DNA of 64,000 bases from Mesorhizobium neociceri (GTDB lineage Bacteria; Pseudomonadota; Alphaproteobacteria; Rhizobiales; Rhizobiaceae). The stretch covers positions 1-64,000 of the forward strand of contig NZ_JACDTY010000017.1 of the NCBI RefSeq assembly GCF_013520985.1, read 5' to 3'. The position numbers and the translations under genes are program-made. Position 1 is the first letter of the stretch. Each line of letters opens with the position of its first letter. The notes beneath the pieces are model-generated. The model made no database searches. It was given only the letters and a program-made list of their open reading frames with translations, and was not told the origin of the DNA. Shown here in pieces: positions 35,580 to 44,520 of the stretch.

Positions 35580-36443
35580 TCAGCGGGCCAAGAACAGCGG
35601 CAAAGTCGGCTTCGCAACGATCCATCTCGTCGCGCCGCCGAAGATGCGCTCACGCAACCGACGGCTGCCATAAGCGCCCATGACGATCATGTCGGCACAG
35701 GTATCGATGGCGTGCTGCGCAAGCACCGAGGCCGCCGGTTTGCCACCGCTCCGCAACAGATCAACCGACACATGAGCACCGTGCCGAGTGAGATAGGCAG
35801 CAATGTCGGCTCCGGGCTTTGAGCCATTGCCGTTGTAGTTCGCCTGCGGATCGACCAGGGCGACACAGACTTCCTCGGCACCGGATAGCAGATCCAGAGC
35901 TTCCCGAACCGCACGCGACGCCTCGGCTCGCGAATCCCAGCCTACCAGCACGCGCCGCGGCGACAGGGTCGCCTCGGCGCCCTTCGGCACAACCAGCACC
36001 GGTTTTCCGGTATCGAACAAGCAGCCGTTTATAACAGGAGGCCCGAGATCCTCGTCGTAGAGTAGGGTCGGTCCGACGATCGTGAGATCGTTGCATAGCG
36101 CCCGCTGTCGCACGATTTCGCCGACGCTGACCGGATCGCAATGATCGGTTTCGATGCCATAGCAAAGCGACGTCGCTCTCAGCAGTTTTTGGATTTCGCT
36201 ATACCGTTTTTCCAGTCTGGCCATGTCGTGGGAAAATCTTTCGATTTGCCTGAATCGCCTCTCCAGTCCAGCAATGTCCCTTTCACGTTCAACTAACATA
36301 GGGATGCCGGCACCGATTGGCTGTCGCGACATCACCAGCACGGAAAGATGCGCGCGGACCTCGCCACACAAGCCGGCAGCTGTTTTGACATCCTCATCGC
36401 AGTGGCCGACCCCCGTCACACTGAGTACGCTTTTGAATGCCAT
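35580..36443 (-). CDS. Tandem universal stress protein (UspA family)
   Basis: 287 residues with two Usp domains. The first is divergent. The second (from about 150) shows VLVGWDSRAEASRAVREAL and the nucleotide-binding signature MGAYGSRRLRERIFGGATRWIV. Tandem Usp proteins are often induced at low oxygen. It lies in the same orientation as the nif genes, between the response regulator and the phasin gene. Confidence 0.82.
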   Translation of the reverse strand: MAFKSVLSVTGVGHCDEDVKTAAGLCGEVRAHLSVLVMSRQPIGAGIPMLVERERDIAGLERRFRQIERFSHDMARLEKRYSEIQKLLRATSLCYGIETDHCDPVSVGEIVRQRALCNDLTIVGPTLLYDEDLGPPVINGCLFDTGKPVLVVPKGAEATLSPRRVLVGWDSRAEASRAVREALDLLSGAEEVCVALVDPQANYNGNGSKPGADIAAYLTRHGAHVSVDLLRSGGKPAASVLAQHAIDTCADMIVMGAYGSRRLRERIFGGATRWIVAKPTLPLFLAR

Positions 36444-36553
36444 CTGCCTGTTCTTTCTGAGTGAGTCGTACCTTTGGGCGCGTTTTTAAAGCCGCAAGGC
36501 TTGCCCTCAGCACTACGGAGATGGGTGTGGTGACACTCCGTCGGTTTAGCTCT

Positions 36554-37258
36554 TCAGCCGTCCGGCCATTCGAGCGAGTAGCCGGCCGACCTGATCGTGC
36601 GAATGACGAAGGTGGGCGAGGCCGCCTGCAGCGCTTTTCTGAGCCGGCTGATATGGACGTCGACGGTGCGGGGACCGACATGGATGTTGGCCGGCCAGGC
36701 CGCGCCGATCAGCTCGTCGCGGTTGAAGACCCTGCCCGGCGTCTCGAGCAACAACCGCAGCACGTTGAACTCGATCGGTCCAAGGTGGATCTCGTGGCCA
36801 TTGCCGCGAACCCGGTGGGCATCGAGCCTCATCTCAAGGCCGCCACACGAGAGCCACTGGCCGTTTTCAGCCCCGTTGGCACCAGGCTTTGGCAGCGCCA
36901 GCTTGGTGCGTAGCCAGTCGAGCAGCTTGGCCGGAGCGATCGGCCGCACAAAGCTCTCGTCGATGCCTGCCTTCAGGAGATTGAGGTGCTGGTTCTCGGC
37001 GCCGGGCGAGATCAGCGCAATGATCGGCAGGCCGCCGGTCCGGGGCTCCCGCCTCAGCCGGGCGCAGATGGCGGAGCCGGTTATGCCGGCCGGCCCGCAG
37101 TCCAGCACCACGGCCTGGAAGTCGCGTTCGCCGGCCAGGGCGAGCGCTTCCTTGGCGCCGCCTGCCGGCTCGGTGGCGAAACCGTCGACCTCGAGGATGT
37201 GGCTGAGGAACAAATAGAACTCCGCGTCTTGCGAACAGATCAGAACGCGTGGCTTCAT
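36554..37258 (-). CDS. OmpR/PhoB-type response regulator with atypical receiver
   Basis: 234 residues from MKPRVLICSQDAEF. The receiver keeps the phospho-acceptor position in VVLDCGPAG, but the acidic pair near the N-terminus is CSQDA instead of two acids, and the conserved Lys-Pro near its end is Arg-Pro (VRPIAP). The C-terminal winged helix is typical (GPIEFNVLRLLLETPGRVFNR, RTVDVHISRLRKAL, IRTIRSAGYSLE). No sensor kinase is adjacent. It lies directly after the DUF269 gene in the nif run. A longer start at 37333 is possible. The odd receiver suggests phosphorylation-independent control. Confidence 0.8.
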   Translation of the reverse strand: MKPRVLICSQDAEFYLFLSHILEVDGFATEPAGGAKEALALAGERDFQAVVLDCGPAGITGSAICARLRREPRTGGLPIIALISPGAENQHLNLLKAGIDESFVRPIAPAKLLDWLRTKLALPKPGANGAENGQWLSCGGLEMRLDAHRVRGNGHEIHLGPIEFNVLRLLLETPGRVFNRDELIGAAWPANIHVGPRTVDVHISRLRKALQAASPTFVIRTIRSAGYSLEWPDG

Positions 37259-37361
37259 CAGCGCTATCCCAGGAACCAGATCGGCCTCGACCGCGTCGGT
37301 TGGGTGGCATCGCAACTGCTCAAGGCCTGACATGACTCCCTTGTTCAAAACACGGGTTTCT

Positions 37362-37841
37362 TCAGGCCCGCGCCACGTCGGGATAGGCTTCGATGGCGGC
37401 GATGGCGTCGCCGGCCAGTTTGGTGCCGGCCGCTGCCAGCTTCCACAACGTCTCGAAGCCGAACCGGTGGACATCGCGCACGGTCCGCGACAGCACGACC
37501 AGCCGCCCGGCCGTGAGCAGCACGCGCCCAAAGCCCTCATCGCTGATCTCCATCATCGGCGAGGCCATCAGGCCGCAGCGCTCCTCGATCGCAAGCCCGA
37601 CGGCGGCGTAGAACTTGTCGAGCCTCCACAGCACGTCCGGATCGGGATCGCCGATGATCGGCATCGCACGGCGCTGGTCCCTGGTGATGATGAAGTCCCG
37701 AAGCAGATCCGCATCCGGCTTGCCTTCCCATGCGCCGTTGGCATCCTGGGCGCGGATCAGCCGCACCAGGCATTTGACGAACGGGGTGGCAAGGGCCGCC
37801 TCGTCCTCGTCGACAGCAGGGGTGACCGCGGCATCAAACAT
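37362..37841 (-). CDS. NifX-associated nitrogen fixation protein (DUF269)
   Basis: 159 residues (ATPFVKCLVRLIRAQDANGAW, LWRLDKFYAAVGLAIEE, SDEGFGRVLLTAGRLVVL), a family found almost only next to nifX in diazotrophs. It starts 17 bases after nifX. The biochemical role is unproven; a part in cofactor handling is assumed from context. Confidence 0.9.
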   Translation of the reverse strand: MFDAAVTPAVDEDEAALATPFVKCLVRLIRAQDANGAWEGKPDADLLRDFIITRDQRRAMPIIGDPDPDVLWRLDKFYAAVGLAIEERCGLMASPMMEISDEGFGRVLLTAGRLVVLSRTVRDVHRFGFETLWKLAAAGTKLAGDAIAAIEAYPDVARA

Positions 37842-37858
37842 CTCGCTCTCTCCTCGCT

Positions 37859-38305
37859 TCAGTCCTCGTCCTCGAAGGAGGGTTTTTTTTCGACGACGCC
37901 TGCTTCCGCCAGCACCTTGCGAAGCCAGGGCGGAGGGCAGGTCTTGAGCATAACTTGCGTACGCAACAGCACCTCTTGGATGGATTGGCTCTCAGGCACT
38001 TTGATCGGATGGATTTTTGCCGAAATCAGCTTGGCTGCTGATGGCCCGCCGATCGCCAGACAAAACAGCAGATGACAGCCCTTCAACGCCTCCACCTTTG
38101 GCGTGATGCGGTCATCCCCCTCGATCCGATGCTCCCCGCTCTCGTCGGAAACATCGTCGAATTCGATGGCTTCTACGAGGTCCCATTCCTCGCGCGTCAC
38201 GTCATAGACCGCAAAGCGCCTGGCCGACCCGAAATGGGCGTTGAGGTCCTCCATGTCCTGCGTGGCCATTGCCACCCGCAAAGCCCCTGCTGCTCGTTCC
38301 CGCAT
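37859..38305 (-). CDS. nifX: NifX, FeMo-cofactor precursor carrier
   Basis: 148 residues. It has LRVAMATQDMEDLNAHFGSARRF, the usual NifX start, HLLFCLAIGGPSAAKLI and the end TCPPPWLRKVL. It binds NifB-co/VK-cluster and passes it between NifB, NifEN and NifDK. The ATG at 38305 has GAGG six bases ahead and lies ten bases after the nifN stop. The C-terminus ends in an acidic tail. Confidence 0.92.
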   Translation of the reverse strand: MRERAAGALRVAMATQDMEDLNAHFGSARRFAVYDVTREEWDLVEAIEFDDVSDESGEHRIEGDDRITPKVEALKGCHLLFCLAIGGPSAAKLISAKIHPIKVPESQSIQEVLLRTQVMLKTCPPPWLRKVLAEAGVVEKKPSFEDED

Positions 38306-38315
38306 TGGACCCTCG

Positions 38316-39698
38316 TCAACGACCACCGAGAAGCGGCGAACCGGGCCCAGTTGCCGGCCCCCCCTTGCTGACTGGCTGGAGTGGGAAACGCGTCGGCGCC
38401 CGCTGGTTCGCTTGGAAAACGTTGGCGGCCTCGAAAACGAGGTCGCGGGTGCCTTGATAGAGGATGGTGAGCTTGTGCTGGCTGCCAAGTCGGTCGAAGA
38501 CGGGGAAGCCGAGGCGCATGAGGGGAATGCCAAGGCGTTGCTCGGCCTGGCGACCGTGCGCATGGGTGACCAGAAGATCAGCGCCAGCGGCGAGAGCTTC
38601 GAGATCGCCAAGATCGCCGACCTGAACCGACTTCGCCGGTACTTTCTCCAGAATTTCCGACATATCGGTCGTGGTGACGGCCGCCGCGATTTCGCAGCCC
38701 ATGCCGACGAAGAATGTTGCAAGTTGATAGAGTTGGTCTGGTTCAGCAGCGATAGCAATTTTCTTGCCTCCGAAATGGAAATGTCCGTCGAGCAACGCAT
38801 CTTGCAATTGCGCCCGGCGACGGCGGACCCGGGCCGGCGCCGCGGCCTTCGAAACCGCCGACAGCAGCGAGACGAAGCGGTCGACCTCCTGCAATCCAGT
38901 CAGCGACTGGAACACCGCGTAAGGCACGCCGGCCAAGCGGCGCAGCACTTTCGCGGGGCAGCGCATGTGCTCGCCGATGGCGATGCATTGTCCGGCAGTG
39001 CCAAGCTCGCGGATATCCTCGACGCTGGTGCCGCCATAGGTGGTCGGGACCCACCGGTCGGGAATCGTGCCGTCGAGGGAGCCGGAGATGTCCGGCAGAA
39101 CAACCGGCTCGAGTCCAAAGCTCTCAACCATCTCACGCATATGTTCGATATCAGCCACGGTGAGATGGCATCCGGGCAGGATCGCGACCTTCTTCGGCTG
39201 CCGCGCCCGTTCGCCAGGCCGTGTAATGGCCTCGATCATTGCTGTTACAGCCTTGGCCCAGCCCTGTTCTAACGAGCCGTCGAAATCCGGCGTGTTGGCC
39301 AGCACGACCTGCGTATCGGCGATTTCTTCAGCGCGCCTCGCCTTGATGTCGGCGATGTATCTTGCGCAATCTTCGCCACGCATCTCCACCAGCGCAGTCG
39401 TGCAGACCCCTATCAGCCTCGGCTTTATGCGGACCTTCAGGTTGAGGATCGCCTCCTCCAGACGGTCTGCCCCGCCCAGGATGGTCGCCACCTCGTCCAT
39501 TGCCGTGGTCTGCAGGGGGATCGCTTCCTTGAAGTGCCGCACCAAGAGCACGAGCGCGAAGCTGGTGCAGCCTTGGCTGCCGTGAAACAGGGGCATCGCG
39601 CCATCGACGCCAAGAAAGGCCATGGCAGCGCCCAGCGGCTGTGATGATTTCAGCGGATTGATCGCGGCTGATTTGGTTTGGGGCAGGATGCAGGCCAT
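38316..39698 (-). CDS. nifN: NifN, nitrogenase cofactor scaffold beta subunit
   Basis: 460 residues. NPLKSSQPLGAAMAFLGVDGAMPLFHGSQGCTSF is the NifN/NifK-type N-terminus with its cluster cysteine (about 44), followed by TTAMDEVATILGGADRLEEA, LPGCHLTVADIEHMREMV and RLGFPVFDRLG. With NifE it forms the tetramer on which the iron-molybdenum cofactor is matured. It begins nine bases after the nifE stop. Confidence 0.95.
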   Translation of the reverse strand: MACILPQTKSAAINPLKSSQPLGAAMAFLGVDGAMPLFHGSQGCTSFALVLLVRHFKEAIPLQTTAMDEVATILGGADRLEEAILNLKVRIKPRLIGVCTTALVEMRGEDCARYIADIKARRAEEIADTQVVLANTPDFDGSLEQGWAKAVTAMIEAITRPGERARQPKKVAILPGCHLTVADIEHMREMVESFGLEPVVLPDISGSLDGTIPDRWVPTTYGGTSVEDIRELGTAGQCIAIGEHMRCPAKVLRRLAGVPYAVFQSLTGLQEVDRFVSLLSAVSKAAAPARVRRRRAQLQDALLDGHFHFGGKKIAIAAEPDQLYQLATFFVGMGCEIAAAVTTTDMSEILEKVPAKSVQVGDLGDLEALAAGADLLVTHAHGRQAEQRLGIPLMRLGFPVFDRLGSQHKLTILYQGTRDLVFEAANVFQANQRAPTRFPLQPVSKGGPATGPGSPLLGGR

Positions 39699-39707
39699 CT
39701 GGTTTCC

Positions 39708-41222
39708 TCAACACGCGTCTAAGTCGGCGGCAGCCGCCAGGCCGGCACATGTCTTCAAGGCCCGTACGGTCGCCATCTCGCTCGTCGTGGTCGGCATTTC
39801 GTCCATGATCACAGGCGGACAATCCCATGGTGCCGGGTCCCGCACCTGGCGCCAGATCGGGTTGTGAATGACAAGGTCGATCTGGCGTACGAGCTCCACC
39901 ATGCCCTCATAGCCGGCATAGGGATGTTGGCGCTCCTGGTTGATATCGAGCCAGGGTGTCTTGGCCTTGAGCGCGATGAATTGCGTACGCCCGCCCGACA
40001 GCATGATGTCGGCCTCGCCTTGCGAGAGCATTGCGTAAAGCTCGCGCGCGGCCATCTGCTCGAACATGTGGTTGCCGTCCTTGAGGATTTGCTTGATGCG
40101 CTCCTTGTCTTCGACGGTGGATTTCTTGACTGAGGTGCCGACGATCTCCATGCCGATCTCGGTCAGCGCGTGGGCGATCGACCACGATTTCACACCACCC
40201 GTATTGAGCAGTACGCGCTTGCCTTGAAGCCGCCGCCGGAAGACATCAAGCTTGTTCCACGCCCTCGTCTCTTCCTGAGCGATCAGGGTCTCCGTGCGGT
40301 CGAGGATTCCCGGATCGGCGCCCTTCCTCACGAGCAGCTCAGCTATGTTGCGAAGCGCTTGCGAGGTGTCGCTGATGCCGTAGAAGGAGCCCTCGAAGAA
40401 CGGGATGCCCCAGCGCTCTTCCATTTTGCGTGCCAGGTTGATGAGTGCGGTCGAGCACACCATCATAGCCGCCCGGGCGCGGTGCGAGGACGCAACGTCG
40501 AGGTAGCGCGCGTCACCGGGAATGCAGGCGCGCACCCGGATTCCGAGGCGATCAAGCAGCGGCTTCACCAACCAGAACTCGCCGGAGAGGTTGAATTCGC
40601 CAAGAATGTTGATGTCGTAGGGCCCGGCATCATCGGGCTCGACCGTGCCGATGACATGATCGAGCAACGCTTCGCCGGCGAGCTTGTTGCCGAGGTTCTT
40701 GGAGCCGGCGAAGCCCGGTGCATTGACCGGCACCACGGCCAAGCCGAATTTTTCGGCCGCACGCTTGCAGACTGCCTCGATGTCTTCGCCGATCAGCGCC
40801 GTCACGCAGGTCGAGTAGACGAAGATCGCCGGCGGGGCATAGGCTTGGCTAATCTCGCGGATTGCCTTGAACAGCTTCCGCTCGCCCTGCCCCATCACCA
40901 GCTCGAGTTCGGTCAGGTCGGTGGTGAAGCTTGTGCGCCACAGCGTAGCGCCGGAGGAACCGGCGCCACGGTTGTCCCAGGAATTGCCCTCGCAGGCGAG
41001 CGGCGCATGGACCAGGTGGGCAACGTCGGTGATCGGCTGCAGCACGATCTTGGCGCCGTCGAAGGCGCAGCCGCCGGCTGCCTCCCCTGGGGTGAGCGGC
41101 TTGGAGCAGCCGTGCTTGCGCGCCCTGGCGTCCTTGCCGCGGTTCTTGTCGCAGGCCGGCTCGTTGAAGACCTGCTGGATCGTGGCGCCGGGCGAGGCCA
41201 TCGGGTCAGCGGGTGAGGTCAT
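39708..41222 (-). CDS. nifE: NifE, nitrogenase cofactor scaffold alpha subunit
   Basis: 504 residues from an ATG that overlaps the nifK end; Met8 at 41201 is an alternative, just past the nifK stop. Cluster cysteines appear in KHGCSKPLTPGEAAGGCAF and HAPLACEGNSWDNRGAGSSG; GGVKSWSIAHALTEIGMEIVG and WLDINQERQHPYAGYEGMVEL are typical of NifE. It builds the cofactor with NifN. The overlap suggests coupling of cofactor scaffold and enzyme subunits. Confidence 0.95.
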   Translation of the reverse strand: MTSPADPMASPGATIQQVFNEPACDKNRGKDARARKHGCSKPLTPGEAAGGCAFDGAKIVLQPITDVAHLVHAPLACEGNSWDNRGAGSSGATLWRTSFTTDLTELELVMGQGERKLFKAIREISQAYAPPAIFVYSTCVTALIGEDIEAVCKRAAEKFGLAVVPVNAPGFAGSKNLGNKLAGEALLDHVIGTVEPDDAGPYDINILGEFNLSGEFWLVKPLLDRLGIRVRACIPGDARYLDVASSHRARAAMMVCSTALINLARKMEERWGIPFFEGSFYGISDTSQALRNIAELLVRKGADPGILDRTETLIAQEETRAWNKLDVFRRRLQGKRVLLNTGGVKSWSIAHALTEIGMEIVGTSVKKSTVEDKERIKQILKDGNHMFEQMAARELYAMLSQGEADIMLSGGRTQFIALKAKTPWLDINQERQHPYAGYEGMVELVRQIDLVIHNPIWRQVRDPAPWDCPPVIMDEMPTTTSEMATVRALKTCAGLAAAADLDAC

Positions 41223-42747
41223 AGGAATAGTCGGTGACGCCGGTCTCGCCGGTGTCGCGATCGAGCTTGTCGAAGATCTTGTCGAGGATCGTCGTCAGGA
41301 CGCGCAGCCCGCCCTGGTAGCCCATCAGCGCGAAGCGATGGTGGTGGTGGCGGTCGAAGATCGGGAACATCAGCCGCACCAGCGGCGTGCCGGTGTCGCG
41401 CTCCAGATACTTGCCATAGGAATTGCCGATCAACAGGTCGACCGGCTCGGTGAACAGCAGCGAGCGCAGCGCCCACAGGTCCTTGCCGGCCCAGACCTGG
41501 GCATCGGCGCCGAAGGGCGAGGCGTCAAGCAGCTCCTGCAACTCGGCCTGCCAGGCCGAGGAGCCGTTGGTGGCCAGGCAATGGCTCGGCTCGCCGCCGG
41601 TCTCCATGACGAAGCGGGCCATGGCATAGACGAAGTCGGGATCGCCGTAGATGGCGTATTTCTTGCCGTGCAGCCACGACTGGCTGTCGGCCATGGCATC
41701 GACCAGCCGGCCGCGCTCGAGGCGGATGGCCTCGGGGATCTCTTTGCCCGACAGCGCCGAGACCTTCATCAGCAACTCGTCGGTCGCCTGGACGCCGAGC
41801 GGATAGTGGAAGGCGGCGGTCTCCTGGCCGACCTCCTGGCAGTAGTCGAGCGTCTTGCGGGTGTTGTAATACTGCAGCGACAGCGTCGCCTCGGCGTTGA
41901 GCGCCGCCTTGACGTCCTCGATCCTGGTGCCGCCGTCATACATGCGGTATTCGCCGTCCGAGGGCGTGTCGAACTGGTCGGAGGCATCCTGGATGAAGCT
42001 GTAGGAGACGCCCATCAGATCGAGCAGGCGCTTGAGTTCGCGGTTGTTGCCGACGCAAAAGCCGTCGAAGCCCGGGATGATGTTGATGGTGCCCTTGGCC
42101 GCGCTGCGCTGCCGGTCCTTCCAGAAGTGCTCGACGATGCCCTTGACCATGCCGTCATAGCCGTCGACATGGCTGCCGACGAAGGCCGGCGTGTGGGCGA
42201 ACGGCACGTCGAAGTCGCGCGGCACCGCGTTCTCGTCCCTGGCGTTCTCGATGAAGGAGCGCAGGTCGTCGCCGATCACCTCGGCCATGCAGGTGGTCGA
42301 GACGGCGATCATCTTGGGGTCGTAGAGCTGGTAGGTGTTGGCGAGCCCGTCGACCATGTTCTTCAGGCCGCCGAATACCGCCGCATCCTCGGTCATCGAG
42401 GAGGAGACCGCCGAGGCCGGCTCCTTGAAGTGGCGCGACAGGTGCGAGCGGTAATAGGCCACGCAGCCCTGGCTGCCGTGGACGAAGGACATGGTGCGCT
42501 CGAAGCCGGCGGCCGCGAACACCGCGCCGAGCGGCTGGCAGGCCTTGGCCGGGTTCACCACCAGCGCTTCGCGGGCAAGGTTGAGTTCGCGGTATTCCCA
42601 GCTCTTGGTGAACTCGCGCTGGTCGCTGACGAGCTGGTCGGGATGCGGGCATTCGAAGTTCAGCTTCTTGTGCGCCAGCATCCGCCTATATTCCGGCTCG
42701 CGGAACAGGGGCGCGTGGTCGAGGACTTTTTCAGCAGACTGCGGCAT
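41206..42747 (-). CDS. nifK: Nitrogenase MoFe protein beta chain
   Basis: 513 residues. The P-cluster cysteines are in PAKACQPLGA, GSQGCVAYYRSHLSRHF and STTCMAEVIGDD. LNFECPHPDQLVSDQREFTKSW is the usual N-terminal extension, and the protein ends DTGETGVTDYSYDLTR, as in rhizobial NifK. With NifD it makes the dinitrogenase. A 158-base spacer with GC-rich inverted repeats separates it from nifD. Confidence 0.97.
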   Translation of the reverse strand: MPQSAEKVLDHAPLFREPEYRRMLAHKKLNFECPHPDQLVSDQREFTKSWEYRELNLAREALVVNPAKACQPLGAVFAAAGFERTMSFVHGSQGCVAYYRSHLSRHFKEPASAVSSSMTEDAAVFGGLKNMVDGLANTYQLYDPKMIAVSTTCMAEVIGDDLRSFIENARDENAVPRDFDVPFAHTPAFVGSHVDGYDGMVKGIVEHFWKDRQRSAAKGTINIIPGFDGFCVGNNRELKRLLDLMGVSYSFIQDASDQFDTPSDGEYRMYDGGTRIEDVKAALNAEATLSLQYYNTRKTLDYCQEVGQETAAFHYPLGVQATDELLMKVSALSGKEIPEAIRLERGRLVDAMADSQSWLHGKKYAIYGDPDFVYAMARFVMETGGEPSHCLATNGSSAWQAELQELLDASPFGADAQVWAGKDLWALRSLLFTEPVDLLIGNSYGKYLERDTGTPLVRLMFPIFDRHHHHRFALMGYQGGLRVLTTILDKIFDKLDRDTGETGVTDYSYDLTR

Positions 42748-42905
42748 AACGTAACTCCCTCTTTTCGTTCACCTGGCCGCGCCATGCGCCAGCCCAGGAT
42801 GTCGGGACGTTTTTTCCAAGGTCGCCGGCAAAGCAGGCGGCCGCCGGGCTTCATCGCCTGCCCGGCCAGCATCGTTGCCCCGGGCAGACCTGTGCGGCCG
42901 GTTGT

Positions 42906-44405
42906 CTATTCGGCAGCGATTGCCCGCCGCCGCGGTCTTTCGCGCCAGGGCGCGTCGAACAGGTCCCAGACCGGGTTGTTGATGGCCAGGTCGAGGTCGC
43001 GGGCGAAGATGGCAAAGCCGTCATAGCCGTGATACGGCCCCGAATAGTCCCAGGAGTGCATCTGCCGGAACGGGATGCCCATCTTCTGCACCGGGTATTT
43101 TTCCTTGATGCCCGAGCCGACCAGATTGGGGCGGACCCCCTCGATGAACTTCTCCAGCTCGTAGCCGGTCACGTCGTCATAGATCAGCGTGCCGTTCCTG
43201 ACGTAATGGCCGGTGCGCTGATAGTCGTCATTGTGGGCGAACTCGTAGCCGGTGCCGACGATCACCATGCCGAGGTCCTCGTAGGCGGTGACGACGTGGC
43301 GGGGGCGCAGGCCGCCGACATAGAGCATCACCGTGTTGCCTTCCAGCCGCGGCCGGTACTTGGCCACGACCGCATCGACCAGCGGCCTGTATTTGGCGAT
43401 GACCGCCTCGGTCCTGGCCTCGATCTCGGGGCCAAAATGCCGGGCTATCTTGCGCAGCGAGGCCTCGATCTGCGAGGGGCCGAAGAAGTTGTACTCCATC
43501 CAGGCGATGCCGTACTTCTCCTCCATGTGCCGGCAGATGTAGTTCATCGACCGGTAGCAATGGATGAGATTGAGCCTGGCCTTCGGCGCGCGCTCGATCT
43601 CGGCCAGCGTGGCGTCGCCCGACCAGTTGCCGACCACGCGCAGCCCGATCTCCTCGAGCAGGATGCGCGAGGCCCAGGCGTCGCCGCCGATGTTGTAGTC
43701 GCCGATGACGTTGACGTCGTGGGCACCGGCCTCGAACGCGATCTCTTTCTTGTCGAACACCCAGTCGCGGATGGCGTCGTTGGCGATGTGGTGGCCGAGC
43801 GATTGCGAGACGCCGCGAAAGCCCTCGCAGCGCACCGGCACGATGGTCTTGTCGTGCTCCTTGGCCTTCTTGCGCGACACCGCCTCGGTGTCGTCGCCGA
43901 TCAGCCCGATCGGGCATTCCGATTGCACCGTCATGCCGTTGTTGAGCGGAAACAGCCCCTCGATCTCGTCGATGATCCGCTCCAGCTTCTTGTCGCCGCC
44001 AAAGACGATGTCCTTCTCCTGGAAGTCGGAGGTGAACTGCATGGTGCCGAAGGTGTCGATGCCGGTGGTGCCGACATAGTAGTTGCGGCGCTGCGACCAG
44101 GAATAATGGCCGCAGCCGACCGGGCCGTGCGAGATATGGACCATGTCCTTGACCGGACCCCAGACCACGCCCTTGGAGCCGGCATAGGCGCAGCCGCGGA
44201 TCGTCATCACGCCCGGAATCGACTTGATGTTCGACTTGACCTCGCATTCGGAGACGACCGTGCCGTCCTCGCCAGGCGCCTCGCCGCTCCTGGCGACGCC
44301 GAGATGCTTCTTGCGGCGCTTGGCGGTCTTGTCGGGATAGCGCGCCAGCACGTCCTCGATCAGCTTGGCATGCAGAGCGCCGTCATTGTCGTATTGCAGG
44401 CTCAT
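42906..44405 (-). CDS. nifD: Nitrogenase MoFe protein alpha chain
   Basis: 499 residues. P-cluster cysteines lie in IRGCAYAGSKGVVWGP, HGPVGCGHYSWSQRRN and QSECPIGLIGDD; the FeMo-cofactor ligands are Cys in LIHCYRSMNYI and His in FRQMHSWDYSGPYHG. It carries the site of N2 reduction. It follows nifH by about 115 bases, which hold a GC-rich stem-loop (about 44440-44463) of the kind that often stabilises the nifH part of the message. Confidence 0.97.
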   Translation of the reverse strand: MSLQYDNDGALHAKLIEDVLARYPDKTAKRRKKHLGVARSGEAPGEDGTVVSECEVKSNIKSIPGVMTIRGCAYAGSKGVVWGPVKDMVHISHGPVGCGHYSWSQRRNYYVGTTGIDTFGTMQFTSDFQEKDIVFGGDKKLERIIDEIEGLFPLNNGMTVQSECPIGLIGDDTEAVSRKKAKEHDKTIVPVRCEGFRGVSQSLGHHIANDAIRDWVFDKKEIAFEAGAHDVNVIGDYNIGGDAWASRILLEEIGLRVVGNWSGDATLAEIERAPKARLNLIHCYRSMNYICRHMEEKYGIAWMEYNFFGPSQIEASLRKIARHFGPEIEARTEAVIAKYRPLVDAVVAKYRPRLEGNTVMLYVGGLRPRHVVTAYEDLGMVIVGTGYEFAHNDDYQRTGHYVRNGTLIYDDVTGYELEKFIEGVRPNLVGSGIKEKYPVQKMGIPFRQMHSWDYSGPYHGYDGFAIFARDLDLAINNPVWDLFDAPWRERPRRRAIAAE

Positions 44406-44520
44406 GGGACCCCTTTCAACGTCGGGCAGGGTTGGCGTGGACGCCTCGAGCGGCGAGGCGCCGTTGTCTTTTGGCCAGGCGCGAGCGGCTCAAGCCCCGC
44501 GCCCGGTGCGGCAGGGCCGG

